DNA from: Cytauxzoon felis
Taxonomy: Eukaryota > Apicomplexa > Aconoidasida > Piroplasmida > Theileriidae
Assembly (NCBI GenBank): GCA_020283715.1
Contig: JAIQCW010000066.1
Location: 86,740-150,739 of the forward strand
Length of the DNA stretch: 64,000 bases
Direction: 5' to 3'
The notes beneath the pieces are model-generated. The model was not told where the DNA came from. It did not search any database and saw only the letters and a list, made by a program, of their open reading frames with translations. Shown here piece by piece: positions 11,901-23,000 of the stretch (the first letter of the stretch is position 1; each line of letters opens with the position of its first letter). The position numbers and the translations under genes were made by a program.

Positions 11901-12903
11901 TAATCTGTCCATGGTCTTAATTTTACAACTTTAGATCCAACACCAATCTTAGGACGTTTATCATTTGGATTATCATCATCAACTAATTCATAATCATCAA
12001 TAACTTTATCATCATTATCCATTATAAATTTAAATCTCTTAACATAAAATAGAAATAAATCATCCAATTTCTTATTCCATTCATCATTATATGCATCACG
12101 TTCTGATGGATCCAAATTATTATACCCTTCTATATACCTCTTATTCCAATCATATAATACACCAGGTAAATTATTATCTGATGGTACATAGTAATTCTTT
12201 AATATCTCCGGTATCATACGATTGCTATCATATTTAGGAAGTGGTTCAAAATGTTTTTTCTGATTTTTCAATCTATGATGATCTCTTATTGCGGATATTA
12301 ACGTCTGACATATAACATCAATATCATTATATTCACCTAATTCAATTCCTTTATGCTTAGTATTCTCAGGAATATTTTCACCTAAAATAACTACTCTATC
12401 ATCATCCCTACTTCTAATAAATGGTGGTATATCACGATTAAAATTGCCCGTTAGATCGGAATCAGCCGGGTTTGGATCAAAAAATAATGCTTTTAAATCC
12501 TCATCGGATACGTTCAATCTCGATAATGATAGGATTTCATCATAAAAATATTTCCTTGGTAATCCCAACGCCTCAGAAATATCATCTTTATCCTCTATTC
12601 TCTTTATCAGATTTGAAATTGAATCATCTGATTCAATTTCATTATAGTTTAATGATAAGCTAAACTTCTAATATATGAGGACAAAAGTTATGGGAATATG
12701 ATACTTACCGGTTTGTCTAGAGATATTAGACGATTAAAATATATGAATGATGGCGATGATGAGTAAAATGCCGATGATTTATTATATGTCTGATGTATGG
12801 TATAACAACTACCAAGTAATAGATGGTTTAATATGAAGAATATACCATACACATTCACTACAAATCTCCATATTATAATAAAAGATAGTATATGCGATAC
12901 CAT
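8956..12903 (-). CDS. Multi-S1-domain RNA-binding protein, probably apicoplast-targeted
   Basis: Eight exons: 12903-12709, 12667-11700, 11670-11020, 10982-10478, 9870-9757, 9717-9353, 9279-9088, 9046-8956; 1026 aa with every junction in phase. The N-terminus has a hydrophobic signal (SFIIIWRFVVNVYGIFFIL) followed by a Ser/Asn/Lys-rich stretch, the usual bipartite apicoplast presequence. Central part has about three S1-like OB folds: RVLKGTVYHVEDDKVIVDVHA..., RQLNEIFYVRVIQRYNRGILVQ..., and GDIVKGKIVEYEKNYILID continuing across the intron into VNDVIGHLHVSNMG...EIIELSTE, which is strong support for the join. The last ~80 residues (W-VPNEDSWESLPP...YTIKGIDYKVDFTKSLRLN) resemble a WWE domain. Could be the plastid ribosomal S1-like protein; the exact role is inference. 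Intron 9871-10477 (607 nt) holds cassette, element B, cassette; one other intron is only 29 nt. Confidence 0.8.
9935..10415. repeat. Cassette - element B - cassette composite in S1-gene intron
   Basis: Left cassette from CCACCGGAAGTT about 9935-10050, element B about 10055-10295, right cassette about 10300-10415 with AGC-GATCTACGGGA-GCT hairpin at 10319-10335. Same layout as in CDKAL1 intron 4 although the host gene is on the other strand. Confidence 0.85.
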
Positions 12904-13234
12904 AAATTACTCATTTAAATCTACAGAGCTGTCCAAATTATTTATATTAGAATCTAATAGAATCCTCAACGAGTATACAAGGATTCCAACATCACTGATA
13001 TATTTACAAGTATTTTATAATTTTATATTAATTTAATATTAGTTTATAAAATATAATGATGATTATAAAACATTAGATGAATAAATACATCACCACATCA
13101 CTAAGCGTCTATCTAGGTGTATACATTTACATGACTAAACAATTAGATTATCATTAACTTCATTAAATCATAAACTTCAGTACTAATATAGTCTATTTAT
13201 CTATTGTATTATTATCTTCATGAAATCATCCACT
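12904..13234. other. Intergenic, no gene or cassette seen
   Basis: AT-rich spacer upstream of the S1 gene and downstream of the small secreted gene at 13235-13548. Short ORFs here look random. Confidence 0.5.
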
Positions 13235-13548
13235 TCAACTGGAGTAGCCTTTAAGACGATCGGCTGGATGTAACTTTTTCTTGTCTTTATTAGGGTATAA
13301 TAAACATTCAGATACTAAACATCTTGCTTGACACTAGATGAATATGGATGAGATATAATATAATTTCAACGTACCATATTTCTTGTAATGAAACTAAAAG
13401 TGCCTTCACGATGTCTCTCGTTACAACTATTTATACATCTCCTTTTATCTGAGCTACAACCGAATAAAAGACCATTGGCTGATGGAAATATAGCCAGTAA
13501 ACCAAATATTACAGTTAGAAATATCCTTTTTAGTGATATCATATTCAC
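13235..13548 (-). CDS. Small secreted CxxxC protein, paralogue A
   Basis: Two exons, 13548-13375 and 13333-13235 (41-nt intron); 90 aa. N-terminal signal peptide (IFLTVIFGLLAIFPSANG) then a mature part with CINSCNERHREG in exon 1 and CQARCLVSEC at the start of exon 2, i.e. two CxxxC pairs separated by a short loop. The intron sits in phase 0 directly before the first Cys of the second pair, as in paralogues B (14530-14804) and C (15012-15322). Function unknown; export from the parasite or to its surface is inferred from the signal peptide. No membrane anchor is seen. Confidence 0.75.
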
Positions 13549-13752
13549 AACATTTGATTTGTGATATTTAATTATAATAAATATTTGATATCTATATCAC
13601 AACACATCTATAAATAGAAATCATATCAAGCTGCTATATCTTTTTATATGAAGCCAAAAATTCTATAGGCATTGCCAATCTAGATTTGGAAAATTCATAT
13701 AAAATTTTCTACGCGTCCGAACAACACAGCAGCTGTGACGTAATTGAAGTCC

Positions 13753-14320
13753 AATCTACCCTCCTTTCCACTCGCCGTTCCACTTGAGGTCTTGCCGTCA
13801 GCTCCTCTATTTACTTCCCCCTCAAGTTCCCATAGATCACTTCCAGGTTCCACTTGAGGTTACATCCTCACTACCTTCGCCACATATACCCCAGAATTAT
13901 CGGGATAAAAAACACTATTTCCAATACATTTTAACAATCAATTGATGATTTATACATATCTATAATATATACTCATATATCAATACAATTGAAGGATGAA
14001 GTATAGTTATATGAAGGTATTGATGTATTAATATAAATATTTATAATAATATATATACTATATAACTACTAACATGTTGTAAAGTTATTATAGTAACTAT
14101 ATTATACTTATAATAATACTAATTATATATACTTTAATAAAATTATTATAATATTATATTTCAGTTGTAAATGATTAAATGAGGTTAATTATAGAATAAT
14201 AGTTATAATAAAATATCTTCGATGTCCCGAAGCTGATCTCAGGGAAGCGGAGGGGGAAATAAATAGAAGAGCTGTCTGCAAGACGGCCTATGGTGACTGT
14301 AACATCAGTTGGAACCTTAT
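13753..14320. repeat. Cassettes flanking an element C copy
   Basis: Left cassette about 13753-13862 (CCACTCGCCG, CTGCCGTCAG, CCCATAGATC hairpins), element C about 13890-14222, right cassette about 14228-14320. Lies between small secreted genes A and B. Confidence 0.75.
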
Positions 14321-14529
14321 AGTTAGTCAGTGGTTTGCTCACTATGACGGTGATAATGGATTGGATATAAGATATGTATGATGTAATTGACTACATTAAT
14401 TTGATGTGTATTATATATGAATAATTTATTATAAGCGTCTATAACTTTTGGTCAATTTTGTGTCTCTATATCATTTTTGACTTCAATATCTTGCTGTAAG
14501 AACGATAGTTATGTGTGAACTATGATCTT

Positions 14530-14804
14530 TCATGGTACATAAACTGAGTTATCGGTCCTTTTGAATATGCATTGAGACACGTTACATCCTGCATGACACT
14601 AAAGGGTTGATATGTATTAAGTGAATATGACTATTTTAAACGTACTAATGATCTCAAGACACCGATACCACCAGGGTGTTTACGATTACACTTTTCAATG
14701 CAGACCTGTTTATGCGGATGACATTTAAACAATGCTCCATTTACGGATGTAGATCCGTAGATTAAAGATAATGTAAATGCTATAAAAATTTTAATGGCGT
14801 TCAT
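14530..14804 (-). CDS. Small secreted CxxxC protein, paralogue B
   Basis: Exons 14804-14646 and 14598-14530 (47-nt intron); 75 aa. Signal peptide IKIFIAFTLSLIYGSTSVNG, then CHPHKQVCIEKCNRKHPGG in exon 1 and CHAGCNVSQC opening exon 2. It shares the C-x3-C-n-C-x3-C arrangement, the HP/HR residue after the first pair and the intron position with the neighbours. Its start is 207 bp from the start of paralogue C on the other strand, so the two are divergently transcribed from one promoter region. No obvious family name. Confidence 0.75.
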
Positions 14805-15011
14805 CTTTATATTTAAATAATGAGTAGACTAAAATTATTATAAATTGACTATTTGAGTCACCAACAGAGAATTTTTTTCCTGGAAATCACAGATCTCCTT
14901 TTTTTTCTGCGCTGATTTCTAAATTTCAGATCACTAGAAATTTAAAAATCATAGCAGCTGATACAGATACTAATAGAATTTATTTATTTAACCCTTTAAA
15001 TTTTAACCAAA

Positions 15012-15322
15012 ATGACGTCTTTACTCACATTTTTAAAATTTGTTCTCATAACTTTAACTTTGAAATTATCCTCAGTTTATTGTGATATCATATCATTTCA
15101 AACTGATTGCATCAAGCATTGTGAACTACGTCATCCAAGGAGAGGACCATCATATCCCGTTTCCGATAATCCTACACAGCAAAAGTACACGACAGATGAC
15201 ATATCATTCGCAGCCGTACGTTTTAACACATCTCATCTAATCTAATATTTCAGTGTAAACAAAGATGCAGACTTGCAGAAGTCATCAGACCTAAAAGAGA
15301 AACTGAAGCTTATACCATCTAA
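15012..15322 (+). CDS. Small secreted CxxxC protein, paralogue C
   Basis: Exons 15012-15215 and 15254-15322 (38-nt intron); 90 aa. Signal peptide FLKFVLITLTLKLSSVYC, then TDCIKHCELRHPRRG in exon 1 and CKQRCRLAEV at the start of exon 2, ending with a KR-rich tail. Third member of the local tandem family; here the Cys after the second pair is lost. Divergent from paralogue B with 207 bp between starts. The conserved intron position supports a recent common origin. Confidence 0.75.
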
Positions 15323-15375
15323 AGTTGAAGGAAAATAGTGAGTGATGAAGGATATGAGACTGAGGTGAAGTCTAC

Positions 15376-15690
15376 TCCACTAGATGTCCAGTACTACCTT
15401 TCATTCCACTCGCCGTGGTGGCTTCTTCCAATTATCTCCCCGTAAACGGTAGAGCCACTCCCAGAGATCGTGACATCGTAGGGCATATTTAGATTATGTG
15501 GAAACTGGGGATAAAAAACACCACAAACTCGATAATTATCCCAACAATTCTACTGCTAAGGGCAAGACCTCAACCTGAACCCGTAGCTGATCTCAGGGAA
15601 GCGAAGGGGGGTATAAATAGAAGAGCTTACGGCAGGACTAAAAGAGTTGGATTGTACCTCACGTGGAGTGTAATACCTAGAAGAAGAAGA
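15376..15690. repeat. Two intergenic cassette pieces
   Basis: About 15376-15482 (CCACTCGCCGTGG, CCGTAAACGG, CCACTCCCAGAGATCGTG) and about 15575-15668 (CCCGTAGCTGATCTCAGGG, CTTACGGCAGG). Both look decayed relative to other copies. The sequence between them is unremarkable. Confidence 0.7.
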
Positions 15691-15777
15691 AGTATAGAGT
15701 ATAATATAGTACATTAAAATTAGATGTTTAATTTATTGCTGAATGTTTATGTGATGTTTAGATTAATTCATGTCTCT

Positions 15778-16083
15778 CTAAGATGACATTTCTACAATGA
15801 TGTTGGATACGTAATGTGCTCCTTGTATGAAATCATTTAATGATTTTCCTTTTATAAATTGCGATAAAATCCACCAGAAATCACATATTTGACCTGTACA
15901 ATTTCCAGTACTTGAACCTCCAGTATTAGTATTACATGCTGCTTGAATATTATTACAACTCTTTCCACTCTTTACATTACCTTCACCCTGAAGACCCTTC
16001 AATTTCTCAGAAGCCTCTTTAATCATCGTCTTATATTTATCAGCCACTTTCTCAACGTTACTCTTATTACCTTCACCTTCCAC
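15778..16083 (-). pseudogene. Chimeric remnant: cysteine-rich family N-part joined to adenosine kinase fragment
   Basis: Reads from the cassette end into NKSNVEKVADKYKTMIKEA...CNNIQAACNTN...CTGQIC, which matches the N-terminal block of the cysteine-rich genes. It then switches to LSQFIKGKSLNDFIQGAHY, which matches the LSQFVQGKPLEDCIAAGHY helix near the end of the adenosine kinase at 62699-63754. At DNA level CTGGTGGATT..ATCGCAATTT is shared with that gene, with one base missing before the Leu codon, so the kinase glycine turn is out of frame. Probably a non-functional recombinant; expression cannot be judged. Confidence 0.75.
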
Positions 16084-16345
16084 CTGAGGTCCAATCCTAC
16101 TTCTCTTCCACTCGCCGTGGTGGCCTCTTCTATTTACCTCCCCCTCCAGCTCCCGTAGATCGCTTCCAGGTATTCCACTTGAGGTCCAATAACTATACTT
16201 CCGCCACGATCTCTGGGAGTGGCTTTACTCTTTAGAGATAGGTAAATAAAGGAGGCCACCACGGCGAGTGGAAGAGAAGTAGGATTGGACCTCAAGTGGA
16301 GAGCTCCATGCAATGGGAAACAAGGTTGTAACCTCGAGTGGACAT
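16078..16345. repeat. Intergenic cassettes downstream of CAF1
   Basis: TIR, CCACTCGCCGTGG, CTCCCGTAGATCGC, internal TIR, CCACGATCTCTGGGAGTGG, CTCTTTAGAG, CCACGGCGAGTGG and CCATGCAATGG hairpins. The left end abuts the cysteine-rich remnant directly. 16346-16509 holds nothing recognisable. Confidence 0.85.
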
Positions 16346-16509
16346 GTGACTGATTAGTTTAAGAGTATATAAGATAATAAGTATATAAATAAAATAATTT
16401 CATGAATGTAAATTAAATGTTACATGTGTCATGTCACAAGGGTGATTGATGAGAAATGTGTATTAATAGTGAAGGCCTAGTGATGAAAACATAGTGATAA
16501 TAAATTACA

Positions 16510-17478
16510 TTAGAATCGATGAGAGAATGTATTTTTATCATATGTATTAATAGTATCAGTAAGTATAGAAGTATCTTTAGGTTTATTAAATGGTGAATCA
16601 TATAAATTATTATTATTATTATTATTATATTTATTATTATTATAATTTGGACTATGATATGTATGATCATTATTATTTTTATAATCTAAATTAGGTATAG
16701 ATTTACCAAGTCCATATATAATACCTTGATATTTTTGATCATCTAATTTATTTTCAAAATATCTTTGCATTAATTTAAAAAATGTTTTACATGTAACAAG
16801 ACTATCACTACCAGCTTGATGTTGTGGTCCTATTCTTTTAACATCTAAATGATCAGCTAATTTTTGTAATGATAATCTACCAGATAAATTAACAGATTTT
16901 TCATCAAGTAAAAATTTAATATCATATAATGATGGAAAGAAATCATGTATTAATTCAAAAAATTTTGATTGATTATTAGGTAAATTAGTACATGTTAATA
17001 CTTTTAATAAATATGCAAAATCATATGAACCATGAAATGATATCCAAATTATATCTTCATTCATAACAAGACCAGATGACATTATTAATTCACCAAAATG
17101 TTCTAAATCTATACCACGTTTTTGATGTCCATCAAAATCTATACCAGAATCTTTTAATAAATCTATAGAATCTTGTGCATACATATCATGTTTTATATCA
17201 AATTTAAAATTAAATTGCCATGTTGATATATTATTTGGACATGTACCAGATGAATCAGAAAATGTTAAACCTAATTGTATTATTTTTAATAAATCTACAT
17301 TACATTTTACAGTTTGATAATTATAATCTTCTAAATAACTTGTTGGCCTTACTACTATACCTGGAAATTCTGTATCTATAGATACATATGGATATAATTC
17401 TAATACATCTCTTATCTTCTCAAATGCATCTTCTAAGTTATCTGACCAGACGTCCACTATTTGTTGTTCTTCATCCAT
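16510..17478 (-). CDS. CAF1/CNOT7-type deadenylase, CCR4-NOT complex
   Basis: 322 aa, single exon. Shortens mRNA poly(A) tails in the CCR4-NOT complex. All DEDDh residues are visible: DTEFPG (D and E, residues about 35-37), the Asp in SFHGSYDFAYL (about 150), and H plus D in PQHQAGSDSL (about 215). Length to the end of the catalytic domain fits the roughly 285-aa family; the C-terminal tail of about 60 residues is Asn/Tyr-rich low complexity, encoded by AAT/TAT runs. Starts MDEEQQIVDVWSDN, the normal N-terminus. No introns and no cassettes inside. Confidence 0.95.
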   Translation of the reverse strand: MDEEQQIVDVWSDNLEDAFEKIRDVLELYPYVSIDTEFPGIVVRPTSYLEDYNYQTVKCNVDLLKIIQLGLTFSDSSGTCPNNISTWQFNFKFDIKHDMYAQDSIDLLKDSGIDFDGHQKRGIDLEHFGELIMSSGLVMNEDIIWISFHGSYDFAYLLKVLTCTNLPNNQSKFFELIHDFFPSLYDIKFLLDEKSVNLSGRLSLQKLADHLDVKRIGPQHQAGSDSLVTCKTFFKLMQRYFENKLDDQKYQGIIYGLGKSIPNLDYKNNNDHTYHSPNYNNNKYNNNNNNNLYDSPFNKPKDTSILTDTINTYDKNTFSHRF

Positions 17479-17909
17479 GTAGTTTCTTATCTACTTTTCT
17501 ATATCTCCATAAACATCATATAATATACATCTAATCCTTTACTTTTCTTTTTTTTATACTCAACCTAATCCTTTACAAATCTCATCTAATACTCTCCTCC
17601 TTTTTTTCACATTCAATTTACATATATATCCATCTATCATCTATACATCTACAATCTTTTACCTTTTAAACTATGCATTTATAACATTATCTACAAGACA
17701 ATGGGGTGATCAAACCAACCTCCATTACAATCTTATACCTCTCATCATTATCACTTTATCATCAACTTCCATAGCCCATTCACTAACCATCATTATAAAA
17801 AATCTTGCACCTCCATTCTCTAACTCCTACTCCACTTTATTCATTCTTTAATCATAACAACACCCACACCCACTAACATATATTATCTTCAAAATTATCT
17901 TCTATTCAT
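17479..17909. promoter_or_regulatory. Divergent promoter region, pyrimidine-rich top strand
   Basis: Separates the starts of CAF1 (-) and the gene at 17910 (+). The top strand is long C/T-rich with few G (CTCCTCCTTTTTTTC and similar). No hairpin cassette is present. Confidence 0.5.
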
Positions 17910-18299
17910 ATGATTCGTATCACTAAACATAAATTAAATTTATTAAATAAACCTAATCTCAAAGAATGCCTAGCAAAATTCTATAAATTAGTCAATACTC
18001 AACAAAGGTCATGCGAGTCGTACTATACAGGATGGCCACCAAAAAATAGGATAGAAATCGATGCAAATGTAGGTTTATTATAATTATATTATTAATATTT
18101 TATCTAGTTTAAGCCCTTGAATAGGAAGTTGTTCATTTTCAATCGTCAGCTTAAAGATGGCATCACAGTAGAACCCACCCTTGTCTTTTGCTGCGATGAT
18201 AAACCAATGCTCATGTTAAATAAAACAGAATTTCAATCACTCGTCAATAAATTACCATGGATCAAGGAACAGTTAAGTGAATTCTACAAGAAATTATAA
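17910..18299 (+). CDS. Unknown 116-aa basic protein
   Basis: Exons 17910-18068 and 18108-18299 (39-nt intron, phase 0). Starts MIRITKHKLNLLNKPNLKECLAKFYKLV and ends LVNKLPWIKEQLSEFYKKL; basic, with no signal peptide or membrane segment. The C-terminal half (EPTLVFCCDDKPMLMLNKTEFQSLV) has a beta-beta-helix feel like some small mitochondrial ribosomal proteins, but I cannot assign a family. Codon use and intron type match the neighbours, so it is likely real. Confidence 0.6.
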
Positions 18300-18373
18300 A
18301 AATATCGCAACGCTACTCTCAGAATAGTGCTCTATTCAGACATCAATATAATTCTCACAACTATATATCTACA

Positions 18374-18545
18374 TACTTCACTTCCTCCACCTGAAGTCCA
18401 ATACTACTGTTCATTCCACTCGCTGTGGAGGCTTCTCCACCATAAGTCCATCCTTGTCTCCATCTTGCAGACAGCTTCTTCTAATTACTTCTCCCTCCGC
18501 TTCCCGTAGATCGCTTCTGGGTTTTCCACTTGAGGTTACGTAGTC
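18374..18545. repeat. Cassettes upstream of cysteine-rich gene
   Basis: CCACCTGAAGTCCAATACTA end, CCACTCGCTGTGG, internal TIR, GTCTCCATCTTGCAGACAGC, CCCGTAGATCGC hairpins and a CCACTTGAGGTTAC end that runs into the next ORF. Confidence 0.8.
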
Positions 18546-18548
18546 CAG

Positions 18549-19778
18549 TTGTTAATCACTTTGTTATCCAATTGCTTGAGGTTTATCGATGAGAAAGTAG
18601 ATGATAAGTGTCCATTAGCTACGGATATTAATTATACATGTAGAAAAATTAGGTATCCCATCGAATCAGGATGTAATAAGAGTAAGGTTACTGAGTTGGC
18701 TGGTAAATATAAGACGATGATTGAAAAGGCTGCGGAATTGAATAAACTTCAGGATCAAAATAACGTAAAGAGTGCAGAGAGTTGTGGTAACACTAACACA
18801 GCATGTACTACAACTACTGAATGTTCAACTACCGAAACTTGTCAAGGTAAACCATGTAATTGCCCTGATCAGACTTGTGCTTGTGGAAATACATCCGCTA
18901 CAACTGACAGTGTCTTTAAGAAATTATGCGAAATGATGTGTTGCAATCAAGAGAGTGGAAGTAACGGATGTAAATGTGGTGGTGGGAATTGTAATTCTAT
19001 ATCCACATTTTGTAAGGAAGTAGACAAATTTATGACATTAGTGAATAGTGTTATTAAACAAAATGGAGCACCTGCACAAGAATCTACACCTACTCCATGT
19101 AACTGTACTAAGGGTAATTGTGAATCCTGTAAAACCCGTCGCTTCATTAGACTCATTGAGGAGTATACGAGGCAGTTGAATGGGAATAAAAAATGTGAAT
19201 GTAAGGATATGTTTGATAACATTTTTGGTAGCATGTCGTTTTGGGTAAAGATGCCACTTGTTTTGTTTGGTTGGGATTTGGCCTGTAAATGTTGTAAATA
19301 TAACTACGAAGATTGTTTGAAAGATGGATATAAGTGCGGTATAAGTCATGTAATGAGGTATATCTTCTGTTGTAAGGAGTGTAATTGCGTCGGTGTGCCT
19401 GAAGTGAAGCCCAAAAAGAAGAGGAGTGCGGAAACTAACAGTGAGAATGCTGATGAGAAAGATCATACGGCTGATATAACAGACAACGATAAATTATGTA
19501 AATGCTTAGTGAAAGTATTTAAAGAAGTGGCGAGCAAGTTAAAGATATGTGAGGGTCAGAATCAGAAATGTCCTTGTTCTTGCGCTTCCGATTCCGATTC
19601 CGATTCCTGCAGTTGTTTGAAGGAGTGTTGTAATTCCACTAATTGTAAATGTCCTTGTAGGAATGAAGGTTCTTCTACTTCTATCACTTTACCTCTCCAC
19701 ACATCACACACTACACACCATCATTCACGTATCACTGTAATTCACTTTAATATCTCACACTCTCATAGTGTTAAATAA
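18549..19778 (+). CDS. Cysteine-rich multigene family protein, longest copy
   Basis: Open for 409 codons but without an ATG; the N-terminus (NCLRFIDEKVDDKC...YTCRKIRYPIESGC) matches the copy at 51722-52660, where the equivalent of this Leu is a Met. Ordered blocks: CRKxRYxIES-CNK, KYKTMIEKA, a Thr/Cys-rich stretch, CNC-x-C, VFKKLCEMMCCN, NCNSISTFCKEVxxF, CNCxxGNCESCKTRRFIRLIEEYT, KCCKYNYEDCLKDGYKCGISHVMRY, KKKRSAETNSENADEK, DKLCKCLVKVFKEV, then a Ser/Asp/Cys-rich and Ser/Thr/His tail. No signal peptide or anchor is obvious. Not a VESA, FAINT or BMN protein that I recognise; a variant-antigen-like role is only a guess. Flanked by cassettes on both sides. Confidence 0.65.
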   Translation: MLITLLSNCLRFIDEKVDDKCPLATDINYTCRKIRYPIESGCNKSKVTELAGKYKTMIEKAAELNKLQDQNNVKSAESCGNTNTACTTTTECSTTETCQGKPCNCPDQTCACGNTSATTDSVFKKLCEMMCCNQESGSNGCKCGGGNCNSISTFCKEVDKFMTLVNSVIKQNGAPAQESTPTPCNCTKGNCESCKTRRFIRLIEEYTRQLNGNKKCECKDMFDNIFGSMSFWVKMPLVLFGWDLACKCCKYNYEDCLKDGYKCGISHVMRYIFCCKECNCVGVPEVKPKKKRSAETNSENADEKDHTADITDNDKLCKCLVKVFKEVASKLKICEGQNQKCPCSCASDSDSDSCSCLKECCNSTNCKCPCRNEGSSTSITLPLHTSHTTHHHSRITVIHFNISHSHSVK

Positions 19779-19879
19779 AAAATTTCCAACATTCCATAGT
19801 CCTCCAATACACATTTGCCCACAAAACTAATTGTATCTATAAATTATCCACATAATAACTCATAAGTTGTACACTTCTA

Positions 19880-20030
19880 CTCTTCCACCTGAGGTCCAAT
19901 CATTACCTTCTCACCGCCACGATCTCTGGGAGTGGCTCTACTCTTTAGAGGGAGGTAATTGGAAGAGTTGTCTGCAAGATGAAGAGAGGTGGGAAACAAT
20001 TGAGTAGGACTGGGCCTCGAGTGGACGTTT
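19880..20030. repeat. Cassette between cysteine-rich gene and DUF2009 gene
   Basis: CCACCTGAGGTCCAATCA end, CCACGATCTCTGGGAGTGG, CTCTTTAGAG, GTCTGCAAGATG hairpins and GGGCCTCGAGTGG end. The flanking 19779-19879 and 20031-20092 hold nothing recognisable. Confidence 0.85.
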
Positions 20031-20092
20031 AAGTTATATATTGTATTGTATGAATGAATAAAATATAATATGAATTGATGAAATGAGATTGA

Positions 20093-23000
20093 TTATCCTT
20101 CATCGAATCTGCCATCGAATCCGCAGAATCCTGTTAGTAAAAAGACGGGGAAGTAGATTTTATCTTCAATTTTGGAGCACCAATTCCATGCTGATGTTAA
20201 TCGACCATCTATACAGCTACCAGCATCATTAAAATTATCTGCACCACTACCATCAAACGCATGTCTAAAAAAATCCGTTAATATTATCATCTTCAAATTT
20301 TTCGGTCCACCAAATTGTGCATCTATATATTGCTTCATCGATGCAGTAGATTTATATAACTCGGGTATCTTATCAATACAAGTGACAATAGGGCTCAATA
20401 TACGAGGTATCTATATATGAAAATAATTAAAAAGAATATAGAAAATAAGATTTAGTCTAGTCCATATGAAGTCCAATCCTACTCTCTTCGTCTTGCAGAC
20501 AGCTTCTCTATTTACTTCTCCCTCCGCTTCCCTGAGATCAGCTACGGGTTTATCGCCACGATCTCTGGGAGTGGCTTTACTCTTTAGAGATATGTAAATG
20601 GAAGAGCTCTCTGCAAGAGGAAGGTAAGGTTGTAACCTCAGGTGGAATAGATAACAATTTATGAGATTCCTTCGTACATACTTGTGTGTATTTATCGATG
20701 AACATGAAGGCGTTGGGTACATTATGATCACCAAGATGGATAGAATTTGATCCGATCCAGGTACCTACTGATTGTTGTACTCTTCTTAATATTTTTCTCA
20801 TTCCATTAAGTACATTTGGGCATTCTTGTACACGATTAAGACCTTGTCCTGTATTTCTTAATCTATATGGATTATTAGAATCTAATAAATCACATTCAGA
20901 AAAATGCCATAATGCAAACATTTCATGTGCAATTTCACGCCATAATGATAATGTCTGTAACACATAAGTAAATTGTCGAGAATGATTATGACTTAAACGA
21001 GAACCCTCATAACCAACATTAATCGATAAATTATATTTCGGATTTGAATCAATAGGATTAAAATTATCACGCAAATACTCAATCATCTTATCACAAGGTC
21101 TACGAAATGCACGCAAATGAGCATGATGATCCGACATCGAATATATACAATTCTGAACCTCATCCACCGTCATCTCGTTGTCATTCATTACATCACCAGA
21201 CAGAGTCTGAAATCCACGAGTCAAAAATGAAAAACCTATAAAAGTTTTATATACATATCGAATGAATACTTCCACCTCCACCTGAGGTCCAATCGACATC
21301 TTCTCCGCATTTCCTTCGTCTTGCAGACAGCTCTCCACTTGAGGTCCATCTTTTCCATTGCATGGAGCTTCCTCTATTTATCTCCCCTTCCAGCTCCCGT
21401 AGATCGCTTCCAGGTTCCACTTGAGGTTATAAACCTAATCTCATCGAGATACATCTAAAGTGACGAAATTCACAAAAGTAGGATATTTCAATGAATATAA
21501 ATTAGAATGAAGTGAGGATGATAGTATTATATGAAGCAATACTGTCCCTCTTCAATGAAGTATTGACATCAGAAATATATCCAATAGAAATTGCACAATC
21601 TTCAGTAGTTTCCCAAGAAATTCAGGATTTCCTCAAATTTTGGGGGTAAAAATGAAACTAGTGAAATTAGTGATTGGACCTCAGGTGGAGACCTCAAGTG
21701 GAACCCGTAGCTGATCTCAGGGAAGCGGAGGGGGAAGTAAATAGATGAAGCCTCCACGGCGAGTGGAAGAAGAGTGTGGATGTAACCTCAGGTGGAGCAG
21801 CTATATGTTTCTTCATCAATGAACATACCAATGATGCCACTATTTGGTCTTTTTACAGCGTATTTATTGGTTAGATATTTGATGGCGTTTTCTTTGAGTG
21901 TGATATCATGTTGTATTTGTGATCTAGTTTTTCCTTCGGGTGATATTTCTAGAATATGTAATGATGATGTATTGATTATAAAATACCCATTGTAGCGATT
22001 GGTAATTTAGGATCGAATAATAATGCAAGTCCATTTTTTTTAGTAGATAAGAAATTATATACAGTATTAACTGGTGCTACACAATCGAAATTTAATAATT
22101 CTTGTATATCAGGCTTTCTTGAATCCATTAAAAAGTATATTAATTTACCATAAGAATTACGCATACGATCAGGATTTAAAATTTTATAACGTCTACCAAT
22201 TTCAAATATATTACGAAAAAATTCAGAATTTGTATGATAATCACGATCTTTAACCAAACGTTGACCAGCTTCATAATTATGTGCAATAGCTAAACCACTT
22301 AATATAGCTGATACCTCTTTTATTTCACGTAATATTATACGTGATTTACTACTTTCATGTATAATATCAACTTTATCTGTATATTCACTAACATGAAATG
22401 TACTATCCAATAAACGCATCAATTTACGCTCCTCATATGTTAATCTTATAGGTGTATACTTTGCTACATGCTTATAATATTCACAATCAGCAGCACGCTC
22501 CTTTAAATCAACATTCACTACTTCACCATCATCCACTTTAGGCTGATCATCCAATAAACTAATACCTGTCGCCACATCAGTCGACATCTCCGGATCAAGA
22601 ACCTATATAATATAAATAACCAAACTATAAAATAAACAAGATATACTCCAGCCGAGGTTACAACCAGTGTTCCACTCGCCTCCACCTTTCCTTCGTCTTA
22701 CAGACAACTCTTCCAATTACCTCCCTCTAAAGAGTAGAGCCACTCCCAGAGATCGTGGCGGTGAGAAGGTAATGATTGGACCTCAAGTGGACTACCCGAA
22801 AGTGATCTACGGGAACTTGAGGGGGAAGTAAATAGAGAAGCTGACGGCAGGAATGTAACCTCAGGTGGAGAGCTGTCTGCAAGACGAAGGAAAGGTGGAT
22901 TGTAACCTCAGGTGGAGCTGCAAGAGGAAAGGTGATGACGAGTTTTACTGTGCATCCACCTTTTTAAATTATTATGAATTTAACTTACATGTTTGGAGTA

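Noticed and set aside
16434..16670. Ile-rich ORF overlapping the 3' end of CAF1
   Set aside because: It is the Asn-codon repeat of CAF1 read in another frame.
18549..19778. Assignment of the cysteine-rich family to VESA1, FAINT/DUF529 or BMN antigens
   Set aside because: The cysteine spacing and the CLKDGYKCGISH block do not match what I know of those families.
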